Assembly (NCBI RefSeq): GCF_900608595.1
Contig: NZ_UWYY01000004.1
Coordinates: 62,001 to 126,000 of the forward strand
Length of the DNA: 64,000 nucleotides
From: Promicromonospora panici
GTDB lineage: Bacteria > Actinomycetota > Actinomycetes > Actinomycetales > Cellulomonadaceae
Reading direction: 5' to 3'
Part shown: positions 1 through 8,843 of the stretch, in pieces
How the letters are laid out: the number at the start of each line of letters is the position of its first letter
Position numbering within the stretch: position 1 is the first letter of the stretch
Notes under the pieces: model-generated
The model's input: only the letters and a program-made list of their open reading frames with translations
What the model was told of the DNA's origin: nothing
Database searches by the model: none
Made by a program: the position numbers and the translations under genes

Positions 1-466
1 CGAGCGCCGCCCGGTCCGCGGACCGGAAGCCGAGGACCGCCCCGACGACGGTGGTGAAGAACACCGACAGCGCCGCCAGCACCACCGCCGTCGGCGAGGG
101 ATCGCCCGAGTCCGGCGGGCCCAGCACGATGTACAGGATCGGCAGGATCGCGATGGTCGGCACGCAGTAGCTGATGACGGCGATCTGCGAGATCACCGGC
201 TCCAGCCGCGGCGTGAGCAGCACGAGGGCCGCGAGCACGAGCGCCAGGCCGTTGCCCCATGCGAAGCCGATCAGCGCCTCGACGACGGTCCCGCCGAAGT
301 TGTTCGCGTAGAACGCCCAGCCGTCGGCGGCGTACTGGCGCAGCACGCCGGGCGGCGTAGGCATCGACGAGCCGTCGAAGACCGTGACCGCGAGCAGCCA
401 CCACAGCGCGACCAGGCCGGCCAAACCGGCCGCGCCGCCGAGCCAGGCGCGGGTGCGGTCAGGCAT
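1..466 (-). CDS. ABC transporter permease, SsuC/ThiX-like (partial, 3' end outside window)
   Basis: This is the membrane permease of the import system encoded with the next two genes. The visible N-terminal part (about 155 residues) starts [11 protein letters not shown] and has hydrophobic segments typical of the BPD_transp_1 family used by nitrate/sulfonate/taurine-type importers. The ATG at 466 overlaps the end of the ATPase gene by 8 bases (ATGCCTGA), so the two are translationally coupled. The remainder runs off the left edge, so the EAA loop that contacts the ATPase cannot be seen. The substrate is unknown, but shared regulation with purine catabolism suggests a purine or purine-derived nitrogen compound. 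Confidence 0.85.
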   Translation of the reverse strand, partial: MPDRTRAWLGGAAGLAGLVALWWLLAVTVFDGSSMPTPPGVLRQYAADGWAFYANNFGGTVVEALIGFAWGNGLALVLAALVLLTPRLEPVISQIAVISYCVPTIAILPILYIVLGPPDSGDPSPTAVVLAALSVFFTTVVGAVLGFRSADRAAL

Positions 467-1376
467 CGCCGGCCGCGCTCTCGGAGTCCTTCGTCGCGCT
501 CTCCGCGACGTCGGCGGCGGCGTCCGGCGCGGCGTCGGCTGCGGCGTCCGGCGCGAACAGGAGCTCCGACGCGCGGTCGTGCAGAGCGTGAAACTCCGGG
601 CTGCGCATCATCTCGGGCAGACGTGGGCGCGGCAGGTCGACCTCGATGATCTCCTTGATCCGGCCGGGGCGCGGGCTCATGACCGCCACCTGGTCGGACA
701 GGAAGATGGCCTCCGAGATGCCATGCGTGACCATGAGGGTGGTGGCCGGCTTCTCGGTCCAGATGCGCAGCAGCTCCAGATTCAGGCGCTGCCGGGTCAT
801 GTCGTCGAGGGCACCGAAGGGCTCGTCGAGCAGCAGCACCGAAGGCTTGACCACCAGGGCGCGCGCGATCGACACCCGCTGCCGCATGCCGCCGGACAGC
901 TGGCCCGGCTTGGCCTTCTCGAAGCCGCTCAGGCCCACGAGCCGGATCAGCTCGGCCACCAGCGCGCGGTCGACGGGCTTGCCCGAGACCTCGAACGGCA
1001 GCCGCAGGTTGGACTCGACCGAGCGCCAGGGCAGCAGGGCGGCGTCCTGGAACGCGATCCCGAGCTCGTGTCCGGCGCGGAGCTGCTTGGGGTCCTTGCC
1101 GTCCACCTTCGCGGTGCCCGACGTCGCTGGCTCGAGCCCCGCGAGGATCCGCAGGATCGTGGACTTGCCGCAGCCGCTGGGGCCCAGCAGCGACAGGAAG
1201 CTGCCCTGGTCGGTGTGCAGCGTGACGTCGTCGAGCGCGGTGACCGTCTTGCGGCCCGAGCCGAACGTCTTGGACAGGCCTGCGATGTGCAGGCCGGTGC
1301 CGGCCCCACGCTCCTGGGCGGGGCCGGCGCCGGTCGTGGCTGTGCCGGGGTGGGCGACGGTCTGGTCGGTCACCAT
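459..1376 (-). CDS. ABC transporter ATP-binding protein (SsuB/TauB-like)
   Basis: This is the cytoplasmic ATPase subunit of the importer (305 aa). It shows the Walker A motif GPSGCGKST, the Q-loop in [10 protein letters not shown], the signature LSGGMRQR, Walker [12 protein letters not shown] and a switch histidine in VTHGISEA. This is the SsuB/TauB/NrtD pattern. The start [11 protein letters not shown] is chosen because its ATG overlaps the TGA of the binding-protein gene (TGATG). Upstream in-frame codons would lie inside that gene. The C-terminal tail after about residue 270 is an Ala/Asp-rich extension (repeats of the DAAADAAP type) with no obvious function. Confidence 0.93.
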   Translation of the reverse strand: MVTDQTVAHPGTATTGAGPAQERGAGTGLHIAGLSKTFGSGRKTVTALDDVTLHTDQGSFLSLLGPSGCGKSTILRILAGLEPATSGTAKVDGKDPKQLRAGHELGIAFQDAALLPWRSVESNLRLPFEVSGKPVDRALVAELIRLVGLSGFEKAKPGQLSGGMRQRVSIARALVVKPSVLLLDEPFGALDDMTRQRLNLELLRIWTEKPATTLMVTHGISEAIFLSDQVAVMSPRPGRIKEIIEVDLPRPRLPEMMRSPEFHALHDRASELLFAPDAAADAAPDAAADVAESATKDSESAAGDA

Positions 1377-2422
1377 CAGCCCTTGAGCTCGGGCTTCTCT
1401 GCCAGCAGCTCCTCCAGGAGCGACAGGTCGAAGACGTCCTCCTGGGCGACGTCGATACCGGCCGCCTCGAAGGTCGCCATGTTCTGCGCCAGGAGCTCGT
1501 CGCTGATGGTGAAGATGCCGTTCTCGGCGGTCTCGTCGGTGTTGACGAGCTCCTCGCACTGGACGGTGTTCGTCTCGATCTCCTTGTCCAGGTCGAGGTC
1601 CTGGTCGGCGCCGTACTCCTCAACGGCGAGCTTCGCGCTCTCCTCCAGCTCCGCGCAGGCGTCCGTCCAGCCCTTGATCTCGGCCTCGAGGAACGCCTTG
1701 ACCACCTCGGGACGCTCGGCGATGGTCTCGTCGGTGGCGATGATCGACTCGGCGACGAACGGCAGGCCGTTGTCGGCGAAGGGCAGGTTGGTGACCTCGA
1801 TCCCCTGCGACGTGACGGTGATCGACTCGTTGGTCAGGTACGCGAGGAAGCCGTCGACCTCGCCGTTGACGAGTGGCTGCGGGTCGTACTGCACCGGCAC
1901 GATCTCGACGTCGTCCTCCGTGAGCCCGTTGGTTGCCAGGAGCGCGGCGAACAGCAGGCCGTTGCCGCCGTCCTGCACGCCGATCTTCTTGCCCTTCAGG
2001 TCCTCGATGGTCTCGATGTTCGCGCCGTCCTTGAGGGACAGGATCGTGAACGGGTTCTTCTGGAACGTGGTGCCCACGATCTTGAGGGGAGCGTCCTCGT
2101 TCGCGACGACCTGGCCCAGCGTCACGGCGTTGCTGATGCCGAAGTCGGCCTTCCCGGAGGCCACCAGGTTCTCGGTGGCGCCAGGGCCCGCGTTGAACGT
2201 GACGTCGCCGAAGCCCGCGTCCGTGTAGTAGCCCTTGCTGTCGGCCATGAACTCGCCGGCGAACTCCGCGTTCTTGATCCAGGAGAACTGGACCGTCAGA
2301 TCACCGAGGTCCTCCCCCTCAGCGGGGGCATCGTCGCCGGAGGCACACGCCGCGAGAGCGAGCGAGGCAGCGGCCGCGACGGCCGTCAGGCGCAGCGCGC
2401 GCCCGGGACGGGAAAGCATCAT
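1376..2422 (-). CDS. ABC transporter substrate-binding lipoprotein, NMT1/THI5-like
   Basis: This is the extracytoplasmic solute receptor of the importer (348 aa). It has a lipoprotein signal peptide with a basic start, a hydrophobic Ala-rich stretch and the lipobox LAAC at about residue 26. The mature part has the NMT1/THI5 fold signature ([14 protein letters not shown] near the N-terminus, then [10 protein letters not shown] and [10 protein letters not shown]). This family binds thiamine-pyrimidine precursors, riboflavin, nitrate, sulfonates and other small molecules, so the substrate cannot be read from sequence. The RBS (CAGGAGAACCACTC before the ATG) is strong. The GAAAC-N4-GTTTC site 36 bases upstream ties it to the purine operon. 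Confidence 0.92.
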   Translation of the reverse strand: MMLSRPGRALRLTAVAAAASLALAACASGDDAPAEGEDLGDLTVQFSWIKNAEFAGEFMADSKGYYTDAGFGDVTFNAGPGATENLVASGKADFGISNAVTLGQVVANEDAPLKIVGTTFQKNPFTILSLKDGANIETIEDLKGKKIGVQDGGNGLLFAALLATNGLTEDDVEIVPVQYDPQPLVNGEVDGFLAYLTNESITVTSQGIEVTNLPFADNGLPFVAESIIATDETIAERPEVVKAFLEAEIKGWTDACAELEESAKLAVEEYGADQDLDLDKEIETNTVQCEELVNTDETAENGIFTISDELLAQNMATFEAAGIDVAQEDVFDLSLLEELLAEKPELKG

Positions 2423-2457
2423 GAGTGGTTCTCCTGTTGTGCTGGGTGGGGTGAGCC

Positions 2458-2471
2458 GAAACCCGTGTTTC
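2458..2471. promoter_or_regulatory. Candidate purine-regulon operator, site 1
   Basis: GAAACCCGTGTTTC is a perfect 5-base inverted repeat with a 4-base centre. It begins 36 bases upstream of the ATG of the ABC binding-protein gene. Two close matches lie before guaD and uraD. Sequence and position suggest a repressor or activator site for the purine-catabolic units. The cognate protein is inferred to be the RpiR regulator in the operon. Confidence 0.6.
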
Positions 2472-2617
2472 TCACTCGGAGGACGCTAGGGACGCGTGAT
2501 TTCGCGCCCGGCGTCCGCCGGTTACGCAGTCGTAAAACGTGGGGGCGCTACCGGATCGTTACCGGGCAGCCGCCTGTGGCGAACGGCGGCGACGCCGTCC
2601 GGCGGCATGCGCCGCGA

Positions 2618-3124
2618 TCAGTACGGGGTGCGCGCGGTGTACGCCTGCCACGCCTCGAAGGGTTCGCCCGCGCGCGCGATCCGGAGCTCGACGACGGGGT
2701 TCGGCCACGTCGCCCGGTCACGTTCGAGCAGCTCGTAGAACTCGCGGTCGTCGAAGCCCGCCCGCTCGGCGTCGTGCCGGTCCGCGGCGAACACCACGCG
2801 GTCGACGCGGGCCCAGAGCGCCGCCGACAGGCACAGCGGGCACGGCTCGCACGACGCGTAGAGCGTGGTCCCGGCCAGCGAGAACGCATTCAGCGCGCGG
2901 CAGGCGGCCCGGATCGCCACGACCTCGGCGTGCGCCGTCGGGTCGAGGTCGCGGGTCACGCGGTTCCCGGCGGCCGCCACCTCGACACCATCGCGGACGA
3001 CGACGGCCCCGAACGGGCCACCGCCGTCGGCCACGTTCTGGCTGGCGACCTCGATGGCACGGGCGAGCCAGGTCTCGTCGTCGCCGCTCACGGCCGCCCC
3101 GGACGGGGCTCCGGACGTCTCCAT
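2618..3124 (-). CDS. guaD: Guanine deaminase, cytidine-deaminase fold
   Basis: It hydrolyses guanine to xanthine plus ammonia and so feeds the xanthine dehydrogenase encoded nearby. It has the zinc signature HAEV followed by CEPCPLC (His and two Cys ligands, catalytic Glu). The later stretch DAERAGFDDREFYELL is characteristic of Bacillus-type GuaD rather than tRNA adenosine deaminase TadA. The length (168 aa) is close to the 156 aa of B. subtilis GuaD. I chose the ATG at 3124 because GAAGGG lies upstream at a usable distance. A GTG at 3136 is possible but places that Shine-Dalgarno too close. The operator-like palindrome upstream links it to the uraD operon. Confidence 0.88.
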   Translation of the reverse strand: METSGAPSGAAVSGDDETWLARAIEVASQNVADGGGPFGAVVVRDGVEVAAAGNRVTRDLDPTAHAEVVAIRAACRALNAFSLAGTTLYASCEPCPLCLSAALWARVDRVVFAADRHDAERAGFDDREFYELLERDRATWPNPVVELRIARAGEPFEAWQAYTARTPY

Positions 3125-3191
3125 AGGACTGATCACCCTTCGATGCTCGCACCGCCGGATTTCAATCGCGTTCCCAACAGGTCACCCAACC

Positions 3192-3205
3192 GAAACACTT
3201 GTTTC
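3192..3205. promoter_or_regulatory. Candidate purine-regulon operator, site 2
   Basis: GAAACACTTGTTTC is a perfect 5-base inverted repeat with a 4-base centre, about 68 bases upstream of the guaD ATG. It matches the sites before the ABC importer and uraD (consensus GAAAC-NCKT-GTTTC). Confidence 0.6.
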
Positions 3206-3284
3206 GCCCGCGGTGCCGCGGGCCACGAGACCGGCCTGAGCTCGGTCGGTTGCACGGGCCTTCCCGTGAGTTCGGTCGGTTGCT

Positions 3285-3365
3285 CTGAGATCGGTCCATC
3301 GTTTGACCGATCTCGGTGCAAGGGACCGATCTCAGAGATCCGGCTCAGCAAGGGACCGATCTCAG
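3285..3365. repeat. Inverted/direct repeat cluster GGACCGATCTCAG
   Basis: CTGAGATCGGTCC at 3285-3297 is the exact inverse of GGACCGATCTCAG at 3323-3335. The second copy is repeated at 3353-3365 inside the longer direct repeat CAAGGGACCGATCTCAG. A further pair, TTCGGTCGGTTG-like, lies just before. The cluster fills the divergent gap between guaD and the DUF2332 gene and reaches to about 30 bases before that start. Confidence 0.75.
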
Positions 3366-3397
3366 TACCAGTGTGCTCACCCGATACCGTCACCGGC

Positions 3398-4369
3398 ATG
3401 GATACCGCCGCCATCTACGCACACTTCGCCGAGAGCCAGGCGCTGAACGGCGGGTCCCCCATCTACCAGGACTGGGCGCGCGGCGTCGCCGCCGATCCGG
3501 AGGTGTGCGCGCTGCTCGACGGCCTTCCCGAGCCCAAGCGGCAGCCCAATCTGCTGTTCGCGGCGGCACGGTTGGTGGGAGCGCCGTCGGACGGCTGGGC
3601 CTCGGTGCGGCCGTGGCTGCTGGCCGCGTGGCCCGACGTCGAGCGCACGATGCGTACCCACGCGACCCAGACCAACGAGCCGCGGCGCTGCGCGACGCTC
3701 CTGCCGACCCTCGCGGCGATCGACGGGCCGATCGCGCTGATCGAGGTGGGCGCGTCCGCGGGGCTGTGCCTCTACCCCGACCGTTACTCCTACGTGTACA
3801 CGGCGCCCGACGGCGCCCGGACCCGCCTCGACCCGGCCGGCGGCCCGAGCGAGGTGCTGCTGCCCTGCGCCATCGAGGGGCCGGTCCCCACGCGGATGCC
3901 CGAGATCGTGTGGCGCGCCGGCCTCGACCTGAACCCGCTGGACGTGCGCGACCCGGCCGACCTCGCCTGGCTCGAGGCACTCGTCTGGCCCGAGCACACG
4001 GACCGGATCGAGACGCTGCGCGCGGCCGCGCGCGTGGTGGCCGCCGCCCCGCCGCGGCTGGTCACGGGCGACCTGCTGGAGGTCCTGCCCGACCTGGTCG
4101 CCGATGCACCCGCCGACGCCACCGTCGTCGTGCTGCACTCGGCAGTGCTGGTCTACCTGACGGCCGCGGACAAGGCCGCGTTCGCCGCCACGATGGCCGA
4201 CCTGCGGCGAGCCCGCGGGGCCGTCTGGCTCAGCAACGAGGGCTGGACCGTCCTGCCCGACGTCGCCGCGCGGCTCCCCGAGGGCCTCTCGCCCCAGTTC
4301 ATCCTGGCCCGCGACGGCGAGCCGGTGGCGCTCACCGACCCGCACGGCCGCTCGGTCCGGCTGCTGTAG
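3398..4369 (+). CDS. DUF2332 family protein
   Basis: This is a 323-residue protein of unknown function, recognised as DUF2332 from its length and blocks ([17 protein letters not shown] at the N-terminus, [14 protein letters not shown], then IEVGASAGL). The IEVGASAGL block resembles motif I of SAM-dependent methyltransferases, but no activity is established for the family. The ATG at 3398 is chosen because the conserved N-terminus starts there. Upstream in-frame sequence runs through repeats and the opposite guaD promoter. Its 3' end overlaps the convergent xanthine dehydrogenase gene by 38 bases. Confidence 0.85.
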   Translation: MDTAAIYAHFAESQALNGGSPIYQDWARGVAADPEVCALLDGLPEPKRQPNLLFAAARLVGAPSDGWASVRPWLLAAWPDVERTMRTHATQTNEPRRCATLLPTLAAIDGPIALIEVGASAGLCLYPDRYSYVYTAPDGARTRLDPAGGPSEVLLPCAIEGPVPTRMPEIVWRAGLDLNPLDVRDPADLAWLEALVWPEHTDRIETLRAAARVVAAAPPRLVTGDLLEVLPDLVADAPADATVVVLHSAVLVYLTAADKAAFAATMADLRRARGAVWLSNEGWTVLPDVAARLPEGLSPQFILARDGEPVALTDPHGRSVRLL

Positions 4370-7151
4370 GACCGGGTGGTCGGCGCACCAGCTCCCACAG
4401 CCGGTCCCGCTGCATCGGCAGGTCGTGCGGGCGGACTCCCGTGGCGTCCGCTATCGCGTTCGCCAGCGCCGGGGCGACCGGGTTGTACGGTGCCTCGCTC
4501 ATCGACTTCGCGCCGCGGGGCCCGAGGCGGTCGAACGTATCGGCGAACAGCACCTCGGTGTCCGGGATGTCCGCCACCTGGGGCGCCCGGTAGTGCCGCA
4601 GGGTGCGCGTCAGAACGACGCCGTCCCGCACCACCATCCGCTCGGTGAGTGCCGACCCGAGCGCCTGCGCCACCCCACCCTCGATCTGCCCGCGCAGCTG
4701 CTCGGGGTTGATCACCACGCCGGCGTCGGCGGCCTGCACCGACTGGAGGATGCGCACCTCCCCCGTCTCGCGATGCACCGCCACCCGGAACCCGTGCACG
4801 TTGAAGGCAACGGACCGAGGCGACCCGTCATGGGTCGCTTCAGCAAACACCTCCCCCTTGGCTGTGAGCGTGATCGTTGCGCCTTCGTGTCCGGGTTTAG
4901 GCGCAATGTTCGCGCCCACAACCAACGGGGTGGGGGTTTTCAGGTGGGCGCGGAGGGCTGCTGCCGCCTTGTGGACCGCCAGGCCCGCTACCACCGAGCC
5001 CGCCGAGCCGAAGGCGCCCGTGTCGTAGCCGGCCGTCGCCGTGTCCGACGGGCGCACCCGCACCCTCGACGTCGGCACGCCGAGCTCCGTGGCCGCGATC
5101 TGCGCGTGCACCGTGGTGGTGCCGTTGCCGAACTCGGCGGTCCCGACGTCGACCACGAAGTCGCCGTCGTCTGCCACGCTGACCTTGGCGTGCGTGAAGT
5201 GCCCGCGGGGCGGGATGGTCGCGATCATCGCGAGCCCGACGCCACGTCCCTCGGCCCAGCCGTCCGGGGCGACGTCGCCCCGCCCCGAGGCGAGCGCATC
5301 CTCGACGAGGTCGAGGCACTGGTCCAGCCCGTAGGACCCGTACTCCAGGTCGCCGTCCACCGGCCGCCCGACGACGAACGGGTCGCCCGGGCGGATCACG
5401 TTCCGCCGCCGCATCTCCACCGCGTCGATGCCGAGCCGCACGGCCAGCTCGTCGATCGCACCCTCGATCGCGAACTGCACCTGCCCCAGCCCGTACCCGC
5501 GGAACGCCCCTGACGGCAGGTTGTTCGTGTAGACGGATTCGGCGTCGACCCGCTTGTTCGGGGCGCGGTAGACGGCCATGGACTCGTGCACGCCGTGGAA
5601 CAGGACGCCGGGCGCGTGGTTGCCGTAGGCGCCGGTGTCGGCCAGGACGTCGATCGCGAGCGCCGTCAGGGTGCCGTTCTCGTCGGCACCCGCGCGGACG
5701 CCGACCCGCATCGGGTGGCGGCACGGCACCGTGGTGAACTGCTGCTCGCGCGTGAGCTCCCACTGCACGGGCCGGCCGGTACGCAGGGCGGCGAGCGCCA
5801 CGACGTCCTCGACGAGCAGCTCCTGCTTGCCACCGAACCCGCCGCCGACGCGCCCGGCCACCACGCGGACCCGGTGTTCCGGGAGGTCCAGGAGCCGGGC
5901 GAGCTCGTCGCGCACGAGGAACGGCACCTGCGTGGAGGTGCGCACGTGCAGGACATCGCCCTCCTCGCCGCCCGGCGCGAGCCAGGCGCGGGCGCCGTGC
6001 GTCTCCATGGCGACGTGGTTCACGCGGTCGGTCGTCCAGGTCCCGCTCACGGTGGCGGCGGACGCGGCGAGGGCGGCGTCGACGCCGTCGTGCCCGGGTT
6101 CGGCGTGCTCCTCGTGGATCTGCACGACGACGTTGCGGCCGGCGTCCGCGACACGGTGCTCGGCCGCCGTCCGGCCCGCGTGCAGCAGGGGCGCACCCGG
6201 CTGCCGCGCGGCTTCCGGGTCGAAGACGGCGGGCAGCGTCTCGTACTCGACGTCGATCAGGGCGAGCGCCTCGCGCGCCTGCCTGGGCGTCTCGGCCACG
6301 GCGACTGCGACCCGCTGGCCCACGAACCGCAGGACCGGGTCGAGCATGCGGGTGTCGTCGGGGTCGTCGAGTCGGTTCTCGTGCCGGGCGGTCGAGTAGA
6401 GCGTGCCGGGGACGTCGTGATGGGTGAGCACGAGGTGCACGCCGGGAGCGCCGCGGGCTGCCGTCGCGTCGATGTGCGTGATGCGGGCGTGCGGGTGGGG
6501 GCTGCCGAGCACGGCGACGTGCAGCAGGCCGGGCGGTGCGGGCTCGTCCAGGGTGTAGGGCTCGCGGCCGCTGACGATCCGGGCGGCGGCCGGCGCGACG
6601 ACGGCGCGGCCGAAGGCCTCCCCCGGCTCTGCCACCTCGGTGTTCACGCGGCCGGCGAGGGCGTCCCGGATGGACCGGTACCCGGTGCACCGGCAGAGGT
6701 TCCCCTTGAGCGCCTCACCTACCGAGCTCGCCGAAGCAGAGCGCCTGTCCGGGCCTGCCTGGTCCCGCCCGGGCGACTCGGACAGGCGCTCTACTTCGCG
6801 GCTCCCGGCGACCGTGCAGACCATGCCCGCGGTGCAGAACCCGCACTGGAAGGCGGCGGCGTCGACGAACGCCTGCTGCACCGGGTGCAGGGCCTCCGGC
6901 TCGGCGTCGGGGTCGCTGCCCGGGCCGTACCGGCCCAGCCCGGCGGCCGTCACGACGTCGGCGTCCACGGCCCGGTGGGCGGGGATCAGGCAGGACTGCA
7001 CGGGGGCGCCGTCGAGCAGCACCGTGCACGCGCCGCAGTCGCCCGCGTCGCAGCCCTTCTTCACCGCGGTGGTGCCCTGTTCACGCAGGTAGGTGCGCAG
7101 GCACTGGCCGGGGCGGGGCTCCGCCGCGACGTCGGCGCCGTCGATCCTCAT
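4332..7151 (-). CDS. Xanthine dehydrogenase, fused 2Fe-2S and molybdopterin-binding subunit
   Basis: It oxidises xanthine (and hypoxanthine) to urate with the FAD subunit encoded just upstream. It is a 939-aa fusion. An N-terminal ferredoxin-like domain carries Cys34, 39, 42 and 54, and a second 2Fe-2S domain carries Cys103, 106, 153 and 155 (CGFC...CRC). The Mo-pterin domains follow, with [16 protein letters not shown] and the likely catalytic Glu in KSMSEAP near the C-terminus. This order resembles the Desulfovibrio aldehyde oxidoreductase layout, whereas Bacillus uses separate PucE and PucD. The ATG at 7151 overlaps the FAD gene stop (ATGA). Two palindromes lie in frame inside it: one enlarges the loop between the cluster-II Cys pairs (residues about 118-140), the other encodes residues about 743-764. 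Confidence 0.9.
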   Translation of the reverse strand: MRIDGADVAAEPRPGQCLRTYLREQGTTAVKKGCDAGDCGACTVLLDGAPVQSCLIPAHRAVDADVVTAAGLGRYGPGSDPDAEPEALHPVQQAFVDAAAFQCGFCTAGMVCTVAGSREVERLSESPGRDQAGPDRRSASASSVGEALKGNLCRCTGYRSIRDALAGRVNTEVAEPGEAFGRAVVAPAAARIVSGREPYTLDEPAPPGLLHVAVLGSPHPHARITHIDATAARGAPGVHLVLTHHDVPGTLYSTARHENRLDDPDDTRMLDPVLRFVGQRVAVAVAETPRQAREALALIDVEYETLPAVFDPEAARQPGAPLLHAGRTAAEHRVADAGRNVVVQIHEEHAEPGHDGVDAALAASAATVSGTWTTDRVNHVAMETHGARAWLAPGGEEGDVLHVRTSTQVPFLVRDELARLLDLPEHRVRVVAGRVGGGFGGKQELLVEDVVALAALRTGRPVQWELTREQQFTTVPCRHPMRVGVRAGADENGTLTALAIDVLADTGAYGNHAPGVLFHGVHESMAVYRAPNKRVDAESVYTNNLPSGAFRGYGLGQVQFAIEGAIDELAVRLGIDAVEMRRRNVIRPGDPFVVGRPVDGDLEYGSYGLDQCLDLVEDALASGRGDVAPDGWAEGRGVGLAMIATIPPRGHFTHAKVSVADDGDFVVDVGTAEFGNGTTTVHAQIAATELGVPTSRVRVRPSDTATAGYDTGAFGSAGSVVAGLAVHKAAAALRAHLKTPTPLVVGANIAPKPGHEGATITLTAKGEVFAEATHDGSPRSVAFNVHGFRVAVHRETGEVRILQSVQAADAGVVINPEQLRGQIEGGVAQALGSALTERMVVRDGVVLTRTLRHYRAPQVADIPDTEVLFADTFDRLGPRGAKSMSEAPYNPVAPALANAIADATGVRPHDLPMQRDRLWELVRRPPGPTAAGPSGRAGR
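4860..4923. repeat. Palindromic repeat family D, copy 1 (in frame in xanthine dehydrogenase)
   Basis: This is a degenerate copy of a hairpin element with arms of the GTGAGCGTGATCGTTGCG type and a loop ending in GTTTAGG. It resembles 43487-43553 and 56020-56083, including the loop. It encodes ...[17 protein letters not shown]... in the dehydrogenase, the same reading frame used by the hemW copy. Confidence 0.75.
6732..6798. repeat. Palindromic repeat E (in frame in the 2Fe-2S domain of xanthine dehydrogenase)
   Basis: CGAAGCAGAGCGCCTGTCCG at 6732-6751 pairs with 6779-6798 with one mismatch over 20 bases, separated by a 27-base GC-rich centre. It encodes Arg/Ser/Glu-rich residues about 118-140, between the two conserved Cys pairs of the second iron-sulfur cluster. 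Typical family members have a shorter hydrophobic helix-loop here. Confidence 0.8.
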
Positions 7152-7996
7152 GCCGCGCCGCCCAGCTCCTCGAGCGCTTCGTGCGCGAGGCGCCGCGTCA
7201 TCGCGGCACGCCACTCGCGGCTCCCGTGCGTGTCCTCGTACCAGGCGCCAGTGCTGCCTATCCAGTCGATCCAGCGGTCCAGCATGTCGTGGTCGCGGGC
7301 GTGCAGGCTGAGCGGCGCCGAGACCGATGCGGTCACCGTGATCCTCGGGGCCGGCTCGCCGGCCCGGCCGGTCACCATCGCCGCGGTTCGGCCGGTCGGG
7401 GTCAGGGACGCCCGCCGGAACATCGTGCGCTGCCCGAGCACGGCCGCGGGAACCCGCACCTCCCGGAGCACCTCCCCTGGCGCCAGGCCCACGCGCCCGG
7501 CGCCCGTGACCAGGTCTGCCACGGCCACCTCCCGGGACCCGGCGGGCTGGCTCGAGCCTGTCGAGGCCTCCGGCGTCCAGACGACCGCCACAGCCGAGAG
7601 CGCCGCGAACAGCCCGACCATCGACCCGGCAGGCAGCCCCAGCGCGAGGTTCCCGCCCACGGTCGCGGTCCGGGCCACCTTCCCGGAGAGCGTCAGGGCC
7701 GACACACACTCCCCCACGATCCCGAGCCCGCGGTACGGCCCGTCGGACGACGCCCCGAGCCGCCCGGGCCCAGCCAGCAGCTCCTCCAGCGTGCACGTCC
7801 CGGCCACCCGCAGCCCCGCCCCGTCGACGGACCACGGCTCCCAACCCATCCCCGTGAGGTCCACCAAGCCGGTCACCCCGGCGGGCACCGGCTCGGAGTA
7901 CAGGAACGTGCCGCCGCCCAGGAACGCCTCGCCGGGCCGCAGCACGCAGTCCGCGCGCGACCGGGCCACCCGGACCGTGTCGATGTCGATGTCCAT
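7148..7996 (-). CDS. Xanthine dehydrogenase FAD-binding subunit
   Basis: This 282-aa protein belongs to the CO-dehydrogenase/xanthine-dehydrogenase medium-subunit family, which carries FAD and passes electrons from the iron-sulfur clusters to NAD. Evidence is the N-terminal [10 protein letters not shown] (pyrophosphate-binding loop region), the [15 protein letters not shown] motif typical of the family, and length near 290 aa. It lies 10 bases after the RpiR gene and overlaps the fused Fe-S/Mo subunit by ATGA. Residues about 143-150 (EASTGSSQ) are encoded by a short palindrome also seen near 63.2 kb, probably an in-frame insertion on a surface loop. Confidence 0.88.
   Translation of the reverse strand: MDIDIDTVRVARSRADCVLRPGEAFLGGGTFLYSEPVPAGVTGLVDLTGMGWEPWSVDGAGLRVAGTCTLEELLAGPGRLGASSDGPYRGLGIVGECVSALTLSGKVARTATVGGNLALGLPAGSMVGLFAALSAVAVVWTPEASTGSSQPAGSREVAVADLVTGAGRVGLAPGEVLREVRVPAAVLGQRTMFRRASLTPTGRTAAMVTGRAGEPAPRITVTASVSAPLSLHARDHDMLDRWIDWIGSTGAWYEDTHGSREWRAAMTRRLAHEALEELGGAA
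7549..7568. repeat. Short dispersed palindrome GGCTCGAGCCTGTCGAGGCC (in frame)
   Basis: This 20-base imperfect palindrome resembles GGTCGAGCTCGTCGAGACC at 63228-63246. Here it lies in frame within the XDH FAD subunit and encodes the low-complexity loop ASTGSSQ. Similar sequences are known as dispersed repeats in high-GC actinobacteria. Confidence 0.6.
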
Positions 7997-8006
7997 GGAG
8001 CGCCGG

Positions 8007-8843
8007 TCACCCCTCGTCGATCTCGCGCAGCAGTGCGTACCGGGCGTCTATCGCCTCGACGCGCTCGGCCGAGCCGTCGAGCACCTCGTGCACCCGGTCG
8101 GACAGGACCGCCGTCACGCTCACCGGCGCCACCATCGAGTCGAAGGCGCCCTCGGTGGTGATGGGGCACTCGATCCACCAGGTCACGCTGCCGGCCAGGT
8201 GCCGCAGGCTGGAGTCGGCGAGCAGGAGCACGCGGACGCCGTCGGCCAGCAGGGACTCGACCATCGCGGCCACCTTGAACGCGTGCCGGCGGATCGAGAC
8301 CACCACCACGACGTCCTCGGGGCCGAGCCCCACGAGGTCGTCCGCGAGCGACTGCCCGGGGCCGGGCGCGAGGTGCACCCGCCCGCGCACCTGGATCAGG
8401 TTGCGCCGCAGCTGGGTGGCGGGGCCGAGCGACCCCCGGCGTCCGACGACCACGACGTCGCGCGCGGTCGCGAGCGCCTCGGCCACCTCGTCGAGCATGG
8501 CGTCGTCCAGCGAGGAGTAGATCTTCTCCAGGTTCTTGACCTCCTGCTCCAGCCGTTCGCGCAGGCCGGGCGAGGGGTCGACGGCGATCGGCAGACCGCG
8601 CCCCCGCTGGGCGCGCAGGTGCTCGCGCAGCCCCTCGAAGTCGTCGTAGCCGAGCTTGCGGAACAGGCGGCTCATCGTCGCCTTGGACACCCCGGCGAGC
8701 GCCGCGAGCTCCGTGGCGCGGTAGGTCCCGAGGTCACCGAGGTGGTCCAGCAGGGCGTCGGCGGCCCGCCGCTCCTGCGGGGACAGGTCGCGGTAGCCGG
8801 CCGCTATGCGGTCCTCGAGCGGCGTGGTGGTCGGCGACGTCAT
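8007..8843 (-). CDS. MurR/RpiR family transcriptional regulator
   Basis: This 278-aa regulator has an N-terminal HTH_6 domain (LSPQERRAADALLDHL ... GVSKATMSRLFRKLGY, residues about 20-80) and a C-terminal SIS sugar-isomerase-like effector domain (about 125-250, including VVVVGRRGS and VVVVVSIRRHAFK). RpiR proteins usually sense phosphosugars, but family members also control purine/allantoin utilisation. Its place inside the uricolytic operon, joined by ATGA to allC and 10 bases before the FAD subunit, makes it the best candidate to bind the GAAAC-N4-GTTTC sites at 2458, 3192 and 14646. Start chosen from the ATGA overlap. Confidence 0.88.
   Translation of the reverse strand: MTSPTTTPLEDRIAAGYRDLSPQERRAADALLDHLGDLGTYRATELAALAGVSKATMSRLFRKLGYDDFEGLREHLRAQRGRGLPIAVDPSPGLRERLEQEVKNLEKIYSSLDDAMLDEVAEALATARDVVVVGRRGSLGPATQLRRNLIQVRGRVHLAPGPGQSLADDLVGLGPEDVVVVVSIRRHAFKVAAMVESLLADGVRVLLLADSSLRHLAGSVTWWIECPITTEGAFDSMVAPVSVTAVLSDRVHEVLDGSAERVEAIDARYALLREIDEG

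Noticed and set aside
7152..7844. N-terminal extension of the xanthine dehydrogenase frame
   Set aside because: The extra 231 residues are Arg/Gly/Ala-rich shadow of the FAD-subunit gene. The conserved protein begins at 7151 with MRIDGADV and an ATGA overlap.
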